Assembly: GCF_010671925.1 (NCBI RefSeq)
Contig: NZ_JAAHIH010000001.1
Span: 1,493,053 to 1,557,052, forward strand
Source of the DNA: Moorena sp. SIOASIH
Lineage (GTDB): Bacteria > Cyanobacteriota > Cyanobacteriia > Cyanobacteriales > Coleofasciculaceae
DNA length: 64,000 nucleotides
Direction of reading: 5' to 3'
Shown here one piece after another: positions 1 through 7,906 of the stretch. Numbering within the stretch: the stretch's first letter is position 1; the number at the start of each line of letters is the position of its first letter. Both the position numbers and the translations under genes were made by a program. The notes under the pieces were generated by a model. The model was not told where the DNA came from. It saw nothing but the letters and a program-made list of their open reading frames with translations, and did not search any database.

Positions 1-32
1 TCGCTTTCGTCTGTACCTATAAAAAATCGCAT
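1..32 (-). CDS. 5' end of a gene running off the left edge
   Basis: Only ten codons are inside the window, reading MRFFIGTDES from an ATG at 32 on the minus strand. An AAGGAG ribosome-binding site lies eight bases upstream (complement of 41-46), which is what supports the start. A short hydrophobic strand followed by GTDE is seen at the start of some glycosyltransferase-like proteins, but ten residues cannot settle the family. No function is assigned. Confidence 0.45.
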   Translation of the reverse strand, partial: MRFFIGTDES

Positions 33-158
33 CTTAGTGTCTCCTTAAAATTGCAAAAATGTTCAGTTAATGGTCTGTCTCAGCTAGCTGATGACAGGGA
101 ATTAATCCCGACCCTGAGCCATTGCCAATGTTGAGGCAAACGTTAAGCCAAATTAATA

Positions 159-211
159 AAGCTTCCCATAAGTTGCATGACTAACTATTTGTTTTTAGTT
201 ATGGGAAGCTT
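159..211. repeat. 13-bp inverted repeat, possible terminator hairpin
   Basis: AAGCTTCCCATAA at 159-171 is repeated inverted at 199-211 with a 27-bp loop. There is no clear T-run, so it may be a dispersed palindrome rather than a terminator. The rest of 33-682 holds no gene: it contains this hairpin, the repeat element at 217-455 and the palindrome at 589-618. Confidence 0.5.
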
Positions 212-216
212 TACTT

Positions 217-455
217 GTAAGCATTCAGCCGTCAGCTGTCAGCCGTCAGCTTAAAATAAACCTCTTTCGGGATAATTTAATATTGAGAGATTAATGAGAA
301 TTGAAAGTCTGGGGAAAAGCCCATCAGCTGACGTAACTCAGATTAAACGTTCCCGTAGCGTGGCCAAAGGCCAAAGCTGACCTCTTTTATTCAAAAGCTG
401 AACGCGCACGCGTGCGCGTAGCGCTTAAGCTGATGACTGATAGCTGAATGCTTAC
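217..455. repeat. MITE-like element bounded by GTAAGCATTCAGC
   Basis: The 13-base end GTAAGCATTCAGC (217-229) returns as its exact reverse complement at 443-455. The inside is built of short units (TCAGCTGTCAGC, GCTGATGACTGA) and also holds two hairpin-tipped short repeats (near 349-373 and 400-424). The same ends bound elements at 39861-39912, 41951-42020, 42609-42750 and 43108-43447. There is no coding capacity, so any movement would need help in trans; that is an inference. Confidence 0.7.
349..373 (+). repeat. hairpin-tipped short repeat
   Basis: Constant arm GTTCCCGTAGCGT followed by the small hairpin GGCC-AAA-GGCC. It belongs to a family with the same arm and a different but still paired stem at 11494, 31701, 34818, 34900, 35356, 41972 and 57675 among others. 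Confidence 0.7.
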
Positions 456-588
456 CTGCACTTAGTATTAATCCCTTTTATAGCAATCCTAGAAGCGTGA
501 ACACTGACAGTTCTTAGTCAGCACTCAGCACTCAAAACTGAGCACTATTTTAGTTAAGAAGTGTTGTTCACAAATGGTTTAGCTACCT

Positions 589-618
589 GTAGGGTGGGCA
601 AAACCTTGCCCACCCTAC
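589..618. repeat. 30-bp palindrome (GGGTGGGCAAAACC type)
   Basis: A near-perfect palindrome, GTAGGGTGGGCAAAACC followed by its complement, able to form a strong hairpin. The same sequence occurs five times at 19585-19836 between two genes of the TIR/SLATT unit. It lies downstream of the RTX gene on the minus strand and could end its transcript. Confidence 0.65.
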
Positions 619-682
619 CCATGGAGTCTGTGCGTAAGTCCTGTAGGATTTAGGTAGGATTGCTATAGCAGCGGAATCAATA

Positions 683-1393
683 CTAGGAGAAAAAGGTGAA
701 TTGGGTCGAACTACTCAGAGCAAGACCGGTGACATCCGCCACAACACCGATCAGTTCACCAGCTTGACCAGAATTATTCTGATGGATTAAAGTATCCGTT
801 GATGAGTCACCTGCACCAGCAAAGCTTTGCTCGACCAAAACATAGTCACTGGCACTGCCCAACAGACCGATAGTATCTTCTGCAACACTCAAGTCAGTAA
901 TCAAAGCGTAGTCATTGTTGCCAGAAGCTGTATAGAATACTCCTTGAGGCAGACGGATGTCATCGAGAAGTCGTTCGGGAATCCCCAAGTTAAACCGGTC
1001 TGCTCCTGACCCACCAGTTAGAGTATCAATTTCGCCGCCGCCAAAAGCCAAGCTAGTGTTACCTATGACATAGCCAGCCCCTGCCAGAGTATCATTACCA
1101 TCATTGCCATTGAGCTGGTCGTTGCCCCGATTGCCAAAGAGTTCGTCATTGGCGCGACCGCCATTGAGCTGGTCATTGTCATCGCCGCCATAGATATCAT
1201 CTCGACCGCCACCACCATTGAGGGTGTCATTGCCTCCGTTGCCAAAGATATCGTCCCGACCTCTTCGGCCTTCGACTAGATCATTGCCGCCTTCTCCACG
1301 GATGAAATCATTGCCGTCCAAGCCATCAATCTGATCAGCCTCAGCAGTTCCAATGAGGGTATTGTCGTCTGCTGTACCTGTGATTTGTGACAT
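683..1393 (-). CDS. RTX-type calcium-binding repeat protein
   Basis: 236 residues. Residues ~1-105 contain glycine/aspartate-rich nonapeptide repeats of the hemolysin (RTX) type, for example GGNDTLNGG and GNDQLNGN, which bind calcium between turns of a parallel beta-roll. The C-terminal ~120 residues are non-repetitive (GADRFNL, ALITDLSVAEDTIGL), as in cyanobacterial RTX proteins, and the chain ends in FTFFS. There is no N-terminal signal peptide, which fits type I secretion by a C-terminal signal, but no ABC exporter is in the window. The start is supported by AAGGAG about seven bases upstream. It is probably a secreted or surface protein; its specific role is unknown. A second small RTX protein is at 49846-50370. 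Confidence 0.8.
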   Translation of the reverse strand: MSQITGTADDNTLIGTAEADQIDGLDGNDFIRGEGGNDLVEGRRGRDDIFGNGGNDTLNGGGGRDDIYGGDDNDQLNGGRANDELFGNRGNDQLNGNDGNDTLAGAGYVIGNTSLAFGGGEIDTLTGGSGADRFNLGIPERLLDDIRLPQGVFYTASGNNDYALITDLSVAEDTIGLLGSASDYVLVEQSFAGAGDSSTDTLIHQNNSGQAGELIGVVADVTGLALSSSTQFTFFS

Positions 1394-1568
1394 TGAAATT
1401 TCTCCTTAATTTGTGAGTTGATAGTCTGATGTTGAACTTTGGACAACAAGCTGTAAATCCTAGTGATATACATCAGCCAAGTGTGAACAGTCAGCGGTGT
1501 CAGCCCAATAGCTGCATGTCGCTAAACTTTCTATACTTTCAGAATACTTGGACGACAACAGCAAAATG

Positions 1569-1635
1569 TCTCAGTTTTTGTCTCAGTTTTTTGTCTCAGT
1601 TTTTTGTCTCAGTTTTGTCTCAGTTTTTTGTCTGA
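1569..1635. repeat. tandem TTTTTTGTCTCAG-type repeat
   Basis: Five imperfect copies of a 10-14 bp unit (TTTTTTGTCTCAG and shorter). It opens overlapping frames on both strands, none of which looks like a protein. It sits upstream of the RTX gene. Confidence 0.75.
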
Positions 1636-1745
1636 GTCCCGTTACACACTCAGATGTGTAAAACGGCTGTAATTCCCTGATCCAAAGTTCCCGATTGGCT
1701 AAAATATTGACGTTGCTTAATAATGGAATGATTTTAAGAGTTTTT

Positions 1746-1797
1746 AGGTGCGCTTTCCGTGATGGCGAGCAATCCCTCGCCATCACGGGTCGCACCT
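1746..1797. repeat. palindromic repeat bounded by AGGTGCG / CGCACCT
   Basis: 52 bp that fold almost end to end: constant ends AGGTGCG and CGCACCT, with a long inner stem (CCGTGATGGCGAG paired with its complement). Copies at 10243-10288 and 22330-22382 keep the ends but have a different, still self-complementary, centre. Confidence 0.75.
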
Positions 1798-1803
1798 GTG
1801 GAA

Positions 1804-1988
1804 TAGGCATCTTGCCGTGGAACGGGCATCTTGCGTGGAATGGGCATCTTGGTGGAACGGGCATCTTGGTGGAACGGGCATCTTGGTGGAACGGGCATCT
1901 TGGTGGAACGGGCATCTTGGTGGAACGGGCATCTTGGTGGAACGGGCATCTTGGTGGAACGGGCATCTTGGTGGAACGGGCATCTTGC
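1804..1988. repeat. 17-bp tandem repeat, about 11 units
   Basis: The unit GGAACGGGCATCTTGGT is repeated about 11 times, the inner copies identical. Because 17 is not a multiple of three, the array is open in several frames on both strands; these frames are artefacts. Identity between units suggests recent expansion, so copy number probably varies between strains. Confidence 0.9.
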
Positions 1989-2018
1989 CCGTTATCAATA
2001 TTTTCGGGCGGGCAGGAT

Positions 2019-2111
2019 GCCCACTCTACTCCTATTCATTCAAAGACTGACGCAACGCCGGAGCTTAGGTGCTAAAGACGAATTGCCCGTGAACCTTGTG
2101 CGATGCTTTAG
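2019..2111 (+). pseudogene. possible 5' fragment of an arsR-like gene
   Basis: The plus-strand frame ending at the left end of the first TnpB element reads SLGAKDELPVNLVRC. This resembles the first helix of ArsR regulators (LG....RL.ILR.L), and the fragment beyond the element (3647-3904) starts with LIQCGAKG, the natural continuation. The inferred original gene was split by the element. The N-terminal end merges into repeat DNA, so the true start cannot be seen, and the helix pattern fits with about two extra residues. Confidence 0.4.
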
Positions 2112-2337
2112 CTTCTTCCGCGAGAAGCCCCACAACGAACATGCGCAGCATGAGTGTGGGATGAATCGCGGATAGGATCTCTTGGATTCGGCAAAGCCGA
2201 CGCGGGGCGCGTTCGGGGAAACGAGCTATCAAACTTCTGATTAATTCGGATTGGGTCATTCCACGTCGATTTGCTTCTTGCTCTAACGGCCTTCTTTCAA
2301 AATCTGTAACTCTGATTGTTAATTTTTTATTTTTCAT
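2065..2337 (-). CDS. ribbon-helix-helix (CopG/Arc-like) protein, altered C terminus
   Basis: 90 residues. Residues 1-45 match the N terminus of the 57-residue protein at 12551-12724: a short basic strand (KLTIRVTDFERR), then the helices EQEANRRGMTQSELIRSLIARF. This is the layout of small RHH DNA-binding proteins that usually repress their own promoter. After ARF the frame runs through a hairpin-tipped short repeat (encoding ERAPRRLCR) and then across the left-end hairpin of the element and past its boundary, so the natural stop has been lost. It is divergent from tnpB with 67 bp between, sharing a conserved intergenic block. Repression of tnpB is inferred. Confidence 0.65.
   Translation of the reverse strand: MKNKKLTIRVTDFERRPLEQEANRRGMTQSELIRSLIARFPERAPRRLCRIQEILSAIHPTLMLRMFVVGLLAEEAKASHKVHGQFVFST
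2188..2215 (-). repeat. hairpin-tipped short repeat inside the RHH gene
   Basis: On the minus strand: arm GAACGCGCCCCGCGT, then CGGC-TTT-GCCG. It is absent at the same point of the second RHH gene (12551-12724) and changes the C terminus here. Confidence 0.65.
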
Positions 2338-2363
2338 TTTCGCTTACCATTTGGCCGTACTTG

Positions 2364-2390
2364 TGTTATTCTTATTATAGGTCGAAAAAC
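2364..2390. promoter_or_regulatory. conserved intergenic block between RHH gene and tnpB
   Basis: GTTATTCTTATTATAGGTC followed by GAAAAAC lies between the divergent genes and is nearly identical to the block at 12497-12522 (other strand) in the second element. In each case it sits just before tnpB. A promoter with overlapping operator for the RHH protein is inferred from conservation and position. Confidence 0.45.
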
Positions 2391-2404
2391 CAGGGTAAGT
2401 AAGC

Positions 2405-3613
2405 GTGAGAATTGCATATCAATATCGATTAAAGCCAACAAAACAACAAAGGGACAAAATAGATCATTGGCTTTCTATGCTATGCTCACAATACAATTAC
2501 TTATTGGCTGACCGGTTTTCCTGGTATGAGCAGAATCGTTGTCCCAGGAATGCTTGTCCCCTTGTTTGTCACCTTCCTGAGTTAAGAGATAGCCCGGATT
2601 ACTACAGTCAGAAAAAGACTTTACCTAATCTCAAAAAAACTCACCCTTGGTACAAGGACATACACTCCCAAGTACTTCAGGATGTCGTAAAAAGGGTTAA
2701 GCTAGCTTTTGATCGATTTATCAAAGGAGACAAGAACGGGAATAGAAGCGGCAGACCCAGATTTAAAAAGAAACACCGCTATCGCACGTTTACTTATCCC
2801 CAGATGAAGGAAGGGTGCTTAGAGGGCAATCTGATTAACCTACCAAAGATAGGCAAGGTTAAGGTTATACTGCACCGCCCTATTCCTGAGGGATTCAAGA
2901 CTAAGACAGCTTCGATTATTAAAAAGTGTGATGGCTACTACCTGGTACTATCCCTAGAGGACGAAACAGTTCCTGAGATCAAGTCTGATATTAATCCCGA
3001 CTCAATAGTTGGCATTGATGTTGGACTTAAAGAGTTCTTGACCACATCTGAAGGCGAGACGATTGAAATTCCCCAATATTACCGAAAGTCACAAAAACGT
3101 CTGAAAGTAATTCAGAAGCGTGTGTCTCGGAGAAAAAAGGGGGGTAAAAACAGACTCAAAGCTATCAAGCAACTTGGAAGGCAGCATAAAAAAGTAGCGG
3201 ATAAACGGAAGGATTTCCATTTTAAAAGCGCTAATTATTTGCTTTCAAAATATGACGTGGTAGCTCACGAAAAATTAAACGTCAAAGCACTGGCCAAATC
3301 CCGATTGGCTAAATCTGTATTGGATGCCGGGTGGTCAAGCTTTCTGACGATCCTGACAAGCAAAGCCGAAAATGCTGGTTTGTTGGCGGTTCCAGTAAGC
3401 GCCCGAGATACTTCACAGAATTGTTCCAATTGCGGAAAGAAAGTCCCTAAAAAGCTGCATATCCGGTGGCATGATTGTCGAGATTGCGGATGCAGCTTAG
3501 ATCGCGACCACAATGCTGCGATCAATATACGAAATAGAGCGGCAGGGCAGTCCGTTCTTAAAGCCCAGCGCCTCCTAAGGGATACCCGGATTGGCGCTTG
3601 TTGCCTACACTGA
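2405..3613 (+). CDS. tnpB: TnpB (IS200/IS605 accessory RNA-guided nuclease)
   Basis: 402 residues from a GTG start whose context matches the ATG of the related gene at 12482. It has an N-terminal helical/WED-like region and a split RuvC nuclease: Asp in GIDVGL (~205), Glu in AHEKLN (~289), Asp in DRDHNAA (~368), with a zinc finger CSNCG (340, 343) and CRDCG (358, 361). All catalytic and metal residues are present, so it is probably an active omega-RNA-guided DNA endonuclease (family knowledge). The last ~25 residues diverge from the copy at 11205. The 3' end overlaps the right-end hairpin, where the omega-RNA scaffold is expected. No tnpA accompanies it. Confidence 0.88.
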   Translation: MRIAYQYRLKPTKQQRDKIDHWLSMLCSQYNYLLADRFSWYEQNRCPRNACPLVCHLPELRDSPDYYSQKKTLPNLKKTHPWYKDIHSQVLQDVVKRVKLAFDRFIKGDKNGNRSGRPRFKKKHRYRTFTYPQMKEGCLEGNLINLPKIGKVKVILHRPIPEGFKTKTASIIKKCDGYYLVLSLEDETVPEIKSDINPDSIVGIDVGLKEFLTTSEGETIEIPQYYRKSQKRLKVIQKRVSRRKKGGKNRLKAIKQLGRQHKKVADKRKDFHFKSANYLLSKYDVVAHEKLNVKALAKSRLAKSVLDAGWSSFLTILTSKAENAGLLAVPVSARDTSQNCSNCGKKVPKKLHIRWHDCRDCGCSLDRDHNAAINIRNRAAGQSVLKAQRLLRDTRIGACCLH

Positions 3614-3632
3614 ACCTGAAAGGTCAGTGTAG
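3605..3632 (+). ncRNA. right-end hairpin of TnpB element, likely omega-RNA 3' part
   Basis: CTACACTGA pairs with TCAGTGTAG around AACCTGAAAGG. The same inner sequence and stem layout occur at 11200-11229 beside the related tnpB. In this family the region overlapping the tnpB stop and running to the right end forms the guide-RNA scaffold; assigning it that role here is inference. Confidence 0.5.
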
Positions 3633-3646
3633 GAGCTGTCACGTAT

Positions 3647-3904
3647 TTGATTCAGTGTGGTGCAAAAGGGGCATCAGCGGGCGAAGTTGCTAAGCAGGTT
3701 GATGCGATTTCCTCACGGGCCTCGTTTCACCTATCAGCACTGGAGCAGGCAGGGGTGATCTCGTCTGAACGTCAATCGCGGAATATCATCTATCGTGCAA
3801 ATCTTGGAAATCTCGGGGACTTGATGTCTTTTCTTCTCAATGATTGCTGTGATAACCATCCAGACATACGGGCGTGCTGTGTTTCTGAAAATAGGTGCTG
3901 TTGA
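3647..3904 (+). pseudogene. ArsR-type regulator lacking its N terminus
   Basis: 85 codons from a TTG. Residues 8-60 are a clear ArsR winged helix: AGEVAKQVDAISSRASFHLS (recognition helices), LEQAGVISSERQSRNIIYRA (wing), and a Cys-rich tail (DCCDN, ACC, RCC) that could bind thiophilic metals or arsenite. The first ~30 residues of a normal ArsR are missing at exactly the point where the TnpB element ends, and a plausible missing helix lies on the other side (2019-2111). It is most likely an interrupted gene; initiation at TTG would give a protein without helix 1. Confidence 0.7.
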
Positions 3905-4158
3905 AACTTACCTATTCTTATCCCCCACATCCGGTCACCCGGTCACCCCACACCTGAGGTCTTTGTAAAAAACCTACCCTTATGAGATCTCCCCATCTCC
4001 CCATCTCCCCGCGCCCACGCCCCTAGATTATCGGTATTCAAACAGACTTGATCTGAGCTCTTGTCCAGTTTCAGTAGTGTTCATAGTCTATGGTTTTTTT
4101 GGTAATGGGTAATGCTTCGGGACTAATCACAATTACCAATTACCAATTACCAAGGTCA

Positions 4159-4566
4159 CTAAAAAGATTGCTGCATCGCTTTGAGTTGCTCTAGCTGTTG
4201 ATGTTGTTGCTTTATTTGCAGTGACAGGGAATCACACACTAGCTCACATAGCTCAAAGATAAACGGATTAGCTATTTGGTAAAAGACATTGATTCCTTGT
4301 TGATTGCGAGTGACAATCCCTGCTTTAGCCAGGATTTTTAAATGCTTGGATACATTGGCCTGACCTAAGCCTGTTTCTTCGATAATTTGACTAACATTTT
4401 TTGAGCCGGACTTCAGACAACAGATAATCTGCAAGCGACTTACTTCAGATAAGACTTTAAAGAAATCAGCGATCAGGGTCAAGGAAGTAGGGGATAACTG
4501 GGATATCTCACAGTCTGGAGGTTGCTCAGTCCTCAGAGAGGATTTTGGCAAAGAACTTTTAAGCAT
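4159..4566 (-). CDS. ArsR/SmtB-family transcriptional regulator
   Basis: 135 residues. After a ~25-residue polar leader comes the ArsR fold: FFKVLSEVSRLQIICCLKSG (helices 1-2), NVSQIIEETGLGQANVSKHLKIL (helix-turn-helix), and the wing AGIVTRNQQGINVFYQIANP. The C-terminal helix is Gln-rich (QIKQQHQQLEQLKAMQQ), probably for dimerisation. The typical metal motif ELCVCDL is absent; ELCELVCDS near residue 108 has two cysteines but in another place, so the signal it senses is unknown. No target gene is adjacent: 250 bp of repeat-rich DNA separates it from the ArsR fragment, and tandem repeats lie upstream. Confidence 0.85.
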   Translation of the reverse strand: MLKSSLPKSSLRTEQPPDCEISQLSPTSLTLIADFFKVLSEVSRLQIICCLKSGSKNVSQIIEETGLGQANVSKHLKILAKAGIVTRNQQGINVFYQIANPFIFELCELVCDSLSLQIKQQHQQLEQLKAMQQSF

Positions 4567-4630
4567 AATAGATTGGCTGACAGTGCTAATCAGGGCTAGG
4601 CTTTATCTATTATATTATTATACGGTAGTT

Positions 4631-4806
4631 TTAGGGAGTCGGGAGTCGGGAGTCGGGAGTCGGGAGTCGGGAGTCGGGAGTCGGGAGTCGGGAGTCGGGA
4701 ACAGGGAACAGGGAACAGGGAACAGGGAACAGGGAACAGGGAACAGGGAACAGGGAACAGGGAACAGGGAACAGGGAACAGGGAACAGGGAACAGGGAAC
4801 AGGGAA
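4631..4806. repeat. heptamer arrays GGGAGTC and GGGAACA
   Basis: About nine copies of GGGAGTC are followed directly by about sixteen of GGGAACA. The frame open across the array is an artefact. Related heptamers recur at 5258-5322 (CTCCCTA), 30171-30285 (CCCGATT), 41853-41948, 44826-44864 and 54312-54358. They lie almost only between genes, close to starts or stops. Confidence 0.9.
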
Positions 4807-4879
4807 TAGCGATGTATCGCTTTATTACTCTCTAATACTGCTCATAAAAAACCGTAGTTTTACCTACCAAAACTTTTGA

Positions 4880-5333
4880 TTAATTAGCCTAAAAAAAACA
4901 CTTTAAAAGAAATTACTTAAATCATAAAAATGATAGCCAAAATGCCATCAATATAAAAAACTAAAGATATAATTTAGAAAAAGGCGTTACTGATTAAGGG
5001 AATGATTGATGGTAATTGGTAATTCGTAAGCTGGTCTTCATTTAAATTTCATGGTTCTGACAGCAAGGGAGCTGGGAGATTCGGATCAGGGAGTTTCGGA
5101 GCAGGGGGATAGGGATTGACGGTTTGTTTTCTAACTAAATACTATCCACTTTAAATGGACAACAGCTTAATTGGTAATTGGTAATTGGTAATTGGTAACT
5201 GACCACTTACCACTGAACTGACTATAGGGTTTTTAATAGTTATGAGGTACAGTTAATTTTCCCTACTCCCTACTCCCTACTCCCTACTCCCTACTCCCTA
5301 CTCCCTACTCCCTACTCCCTAAAATCCAAGATT
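4880..5333. other. gene-free stretch with small repeats
   Basis: No credible gene was seen. It holds AATTGGT tandem copies (5169-5199), a CTCCCTA heptamer array (5258-5322) and otherwise AT-rich sequence leading to the lysozyme/M15 gene. Confidence 0.6.
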
Positions 5334-5396
5334 TTGTACTTCACCCCACAAGAACGCCCCCTAACAGTTGTATCTAGTCCTAAAGTCAAAATAACA

Positions 5397-7037
5397 ATGT
5401 CTAGTGATTTCCGGCTTCGTACTCTCAAACCTCAATATGAACAACTTTTTGCTACTTGTCAGCTCAGGCGAAGCTGCCTAGAGCCAACTGGCCGCATTGC
5501 TCAAGAAATCCTCCAACGGCAAGGAGACTACGGATTAGTGGAGCGGCAAACAGGGGTGCCTTGGTGGTTTGTCGGAATTTTGCACTATCGAGAGCTGGAC
5601 TTTCGAGACGCTCACCTGCACAATGGCGACTCTTTAACTAATAGAACAATTCGCTACCCACAAGGACGACCCATTGCTCCACCAGCTAACGGACAACGAT
5701 ACACCTTTGTTGAGAGTGCTATTGATGCACTGCGCTGGAAACAGTTCCACACTGCCAAAGACCACTCAATCGGCGCAATGCTATGGGGGTTTGAGCTGTG
5801 GAATGGTTTCCGTGATGCTAAGGGGGGGAATAATTCCGAGTACCTCTGGAATGGCACCAATCACTTTAGTAGCTCACTAGGGAATCAATTGCTGGTAGGT
5901 AACAGTAATGATTCCTATGGTCAAGAGCACAAGATAGGAGCAGCAGCAATTGTTTGGTATCTGTATTACCAAGGAATGCTTAATCAACCGTTACAGTTTG
6001 CCAGTTCACAAAGTTCTGTTAATTGGCAACAGCCAAGCAACACGGGATCAATTCAGTTCCTGGATCTGCTCAGAGGTTATGGGAAACTGCCTCATCAAGA
6101 TGCAGCACTAGCTTGGCTGCAACAACAGCAGTCGCCATCAGTGCTAAGGGAATTTACTCGTCGCTGGCAAGATGATGCTGATCGCAAATTAGTCTCTGTG
6201 GGGAAGTCTGCTGTGGTACAACTTTCCAATGGCACTCAGTTGCCGACTAATTTTGTACTTCCGCAACAATCTCGGAAACCAGAGAGTCGAGGCACTATGC
6301 CACAGACAGGGATTAGGCTAAGAGTACTCAGCGATACTGTGTTTAAAACTTGCACCCAGCAGTCCTATCAGCTCAAGGACTCAGAAAAAGTTTTCGTCAA
6401 GGCAGACACGGAGTTTGAGATTACATCGGATCAGCCAGCCGAGAATAAGCATATTCAGGTAGTCCTGGCCAATGTTGCTTTAGGCACACCACCAAGAAAA
6501 ACCTGGTATGTCTTCTGTGACCATGTTGAAATTGAAGGGAGTGAACCCGATAACGCACCTAAGAATCAACAACAATCTGACTTAATTAAGATTAACTCTG
6601 AGAAGATTGGTCCGATTCAGTTGCCTGGATATGACAACACGGTTTACCTATCAGAGGCGATTATCACTGGTGGTCATTTTAGTTGGGCAGAGGCAACTAA
6701 AAATGGTACCCGCATTCCTACGGACAAAAGTATTGTGGAGGGCATTCTCAAAATTGCTGAGGTAATGGAGGAAGTGAGGGAATACTTTGGCAATCGCCCC
6801 ATTCTGGTTAACTCTTGGTATCGCGACCCAGTAACCAATCGCCAAGTTGGTGGTGCTACACGTTCCCGTCATCTTTCTGGGGATGCTGTGGATTTTGTGG
6901 TTGAGGGGATATCGCCAATGTCGGTGAATAGACGCCTGGATTCCTGGTGGGGTTCCCGAGGTGGTCTAGCCAGTGCCAGTTCTTTCACCCATATTGATGC
7001 GCGAGGCTATCGGGCCAGGTGGAGTTATGGTTTTTGA
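5397..7037 (+). CDS. lysozyme-like / M15 peptidase fusion, cell-wall hydrolase
   Basis: 546 residues from the ATG at 5397 (MSSDFRLRTL); a TTG at 5334 would add 21. No strong ribosome-binding site decides between them. Residues ~5-240 resemble the cyanobacterial/rhizobial lysozyme family (GVPWWFVGILHYRE, HNGDSLT, ESAIDAL, WGFELWNGF, EHKIGAAA). A linker with an SH3-like segment follows, then a C-terminal M15-type zinc peptidase domain (~400-546): NSWYRDP, SRHLSGDAVDF (His and Asp ligands), FTHIDARG (third ligand). Predicted to cleave peptidoglycan glycan and peptide bonds. No signal peptide is visible, so export would need another route. The C-terminal 180 residues are nearly duplicated at 21774-22322. 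Confidence 0.8.
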   Translation: MSSDFRLRTLKPQYEQLFATCQLRRSCLEPTGRIAQEILQRQGDYGLVERQTGVPWWFVGILHYRELDFRDAHLHNGDSLTNRTIRYPQGRPIAPPANGQRYTFVESAIDALRWKQFHTAKDHSIGAMLWGFELWNGFRDAKGGNNSEYLWNGTNHFSSSLGNQLLVGNSNDSYGQEHKIGAAAIVWYLYYQGMLNQPLQFASSQSSVNWQQPSNTGSIQFLDLLRGYGKLPHQDAALAWLQQQQSPSVLREFTRRWQDDADRKLVSVGKSAVVQLSNGTQLPTNFVLPQQSRKPESRGTMPQTGIRLRVLSDTVFKTCTQQSYQLKDSEKVFVKADTEFEITSDQPAENKHIQVVLANVALGTPPRKTWYVFCDHVEIEGSEPDNAPKNQQQSDLIKINSEKIGPIQLPGYDNTVYLSEAIITGGHFSWAEATKNGTRIPTDKSIVEGILKIAEVMEEVREYFGNRPILVNSWYRDPVTNRQVGGATRSRHLSGDAVDFVVEGISPMSVNRRLDSWWGSRGGLASASSFTHIDARGYRARWSYGF

Positions 7038-7251
7038 TATAGCGCTACGCCCAAGGCAAAAGGCAATAGGCAAAAGGCAAAAGTTCACTAAAACGGCGTT
7101 TCAGCTTGTATCAATGTCCTAACCTTAATGTGTAGTGCTATATATCGAGGGTTGGATCCCATGCTGTTGTCTCCCAATTGTATTGGCAAGATGGGGAGAC
7201 GGGGGTAGGGGAAGATGAGCAGAGGGGCTGCCAACTGCCATAAAATATAGG

Positions 7252-7352
7252 ACTTACGAAGTTTAGTTGGTTTTGCCCAATTTTGGGGGGAACAAAGTCA
7301 CGAAAGTCCCCTAAAATTGGGGTATTTTAGGGTGCCTTGCGTAAGTCCTGTA
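7252..7352. repeat. inverted-repeat element with ends AGGACTTACG
   Basis: AGGACTTACG near 7252 and CGTAAGTCCT near 7341 bound a ~100-bp segment with an inner palindrome (CCAATTTTGGGGG / CCCCTAAAATTGG). Half-sites of the same end occur near 632-645 and 39236-39250. It is MITE-like, without coding capacity. The rest of 7038-7442 shows no gene. Confidence 0.55.
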
Positions 7353-7442
7353 ATATAAAGAAAGGCTTCAATGTTTTTAAGGATTTATTCAACTTATAAA
7401 ATTATAGAAGCTAGCTCCATTGACTATTAAGGTAAGAACCTA

Positions 7443-7719
7443 ATGGCAGAGATAACAAACTCTTTCAATGCAGATGTCGTTATTATTGGTGGTGGTATTG
7501 CTGGCCTGGCAACGGCCTATTACCTAAGCCAGAAACAACATCTAAGTATCATATTGCTTGAGAAAGATTCTATCCCTAATCCCAACAACAGTTCCTATGG
7601 CGATGAACGCATGTATCGCCGAATGTACTCCCATGAGTACCTAGCTGAATTACAAGATTACAGCTTGAAAGAGTGGGAAATGCTTGAAAGTCAACATGAT
7701 TGTCAGTTACTAAGGCAAC
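7443..7719 (+). pseudogene. N-terminal fragment of FAD-dependent oxidoreductase (DAO/sarcosine oxidase type)
   Basis: About 92 codons. It starts with the Rossmann motif VVIIGGGIAGLATAYYL, then EKDSIPNPNNSSYGDERMYRRMY, typical of monomeric sarcosine oxidase-like enzymes that oxidise secondary amines or amino acids. The family is ~380 residues; here the frame is cut after LLRQ by a TnpB element whose right end (GTGTCAA on the minus strand) is at 7720. No clear C-terminal part was found beyond the far end of the element, so that portion is probably lost. A methyltransferase pseudogene lies beyond. Confidence 0.8.
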
Positions 7720-7762
7720 TTGACACTCCCTCACGCTCATCAAAGATTATAGTGAGGGATTC

Positions 7763-7865
7763 TTAAGAGCATAAAACCCTTAATGGCTGAGCCAAACAAC
7801 CTCTAAACCCTCCGATAAAATCATCGGGCTTACTTGTATGTTTACGGATTATGTTTAGTGCTCCG
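7763..7865 (-). pseudogene. 3' exon of the split tnpB
   Basis: Joined in frame to the sequence upstream of 10011, this gives NGALNIIRKHTS and then FRGCLAQPLRVLCS and a stop, matching the C terminus of the tnpB at 45440-46702. It is separated from the body of the gene only by the group II intron. Confidence 0.75.
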
Positions 7866-7906
7866 GTTAGAGTCGATGTCCCCTATTAGGGGGAGCACCT
7901 CTCGTG

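Larger units (their letters stand above)
2112..3643 (+). mobile_element. TnpB-only IS200/IS605-like element with a divergent RHH gene
   Basis: The left end begins right after GCTTTAG at 2111, and its first ~60 bases match the left end of the element at 11186-12750 (AGAAGCCCCACA, then a hairpin with GCGCAGCATGAGTGTGGG). The right end has a hairpin at 3605-3632 and finishes near GTCACG. It carries a divergently transcribed RHH gene and tnpB but no tnpA. Boundaries come from comparing the two copies and are good to a few bases. Confidence 0.7.

Noticed and set aside
1583..2175. Overlapping open frames in five registers on both strands
   Set aside because: They are the 17-bp tandem array and the preceding TTTTTTGTCTCAG array read in several frames; the translations are pure repeats.
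4631..4806. Possible CRISPR array
   Set aside because: Units are 7 bp with no spacers, so it is a simple tandem repeat. No CRISPR-like repeat-spacer pattern was seen anywhere in the window.
4583..4879. 98-codon plus-strand frame
   Set aside because: It is mostly the GGGAGTC/GGGAACA heptamer arrays; composition is not protein-like.
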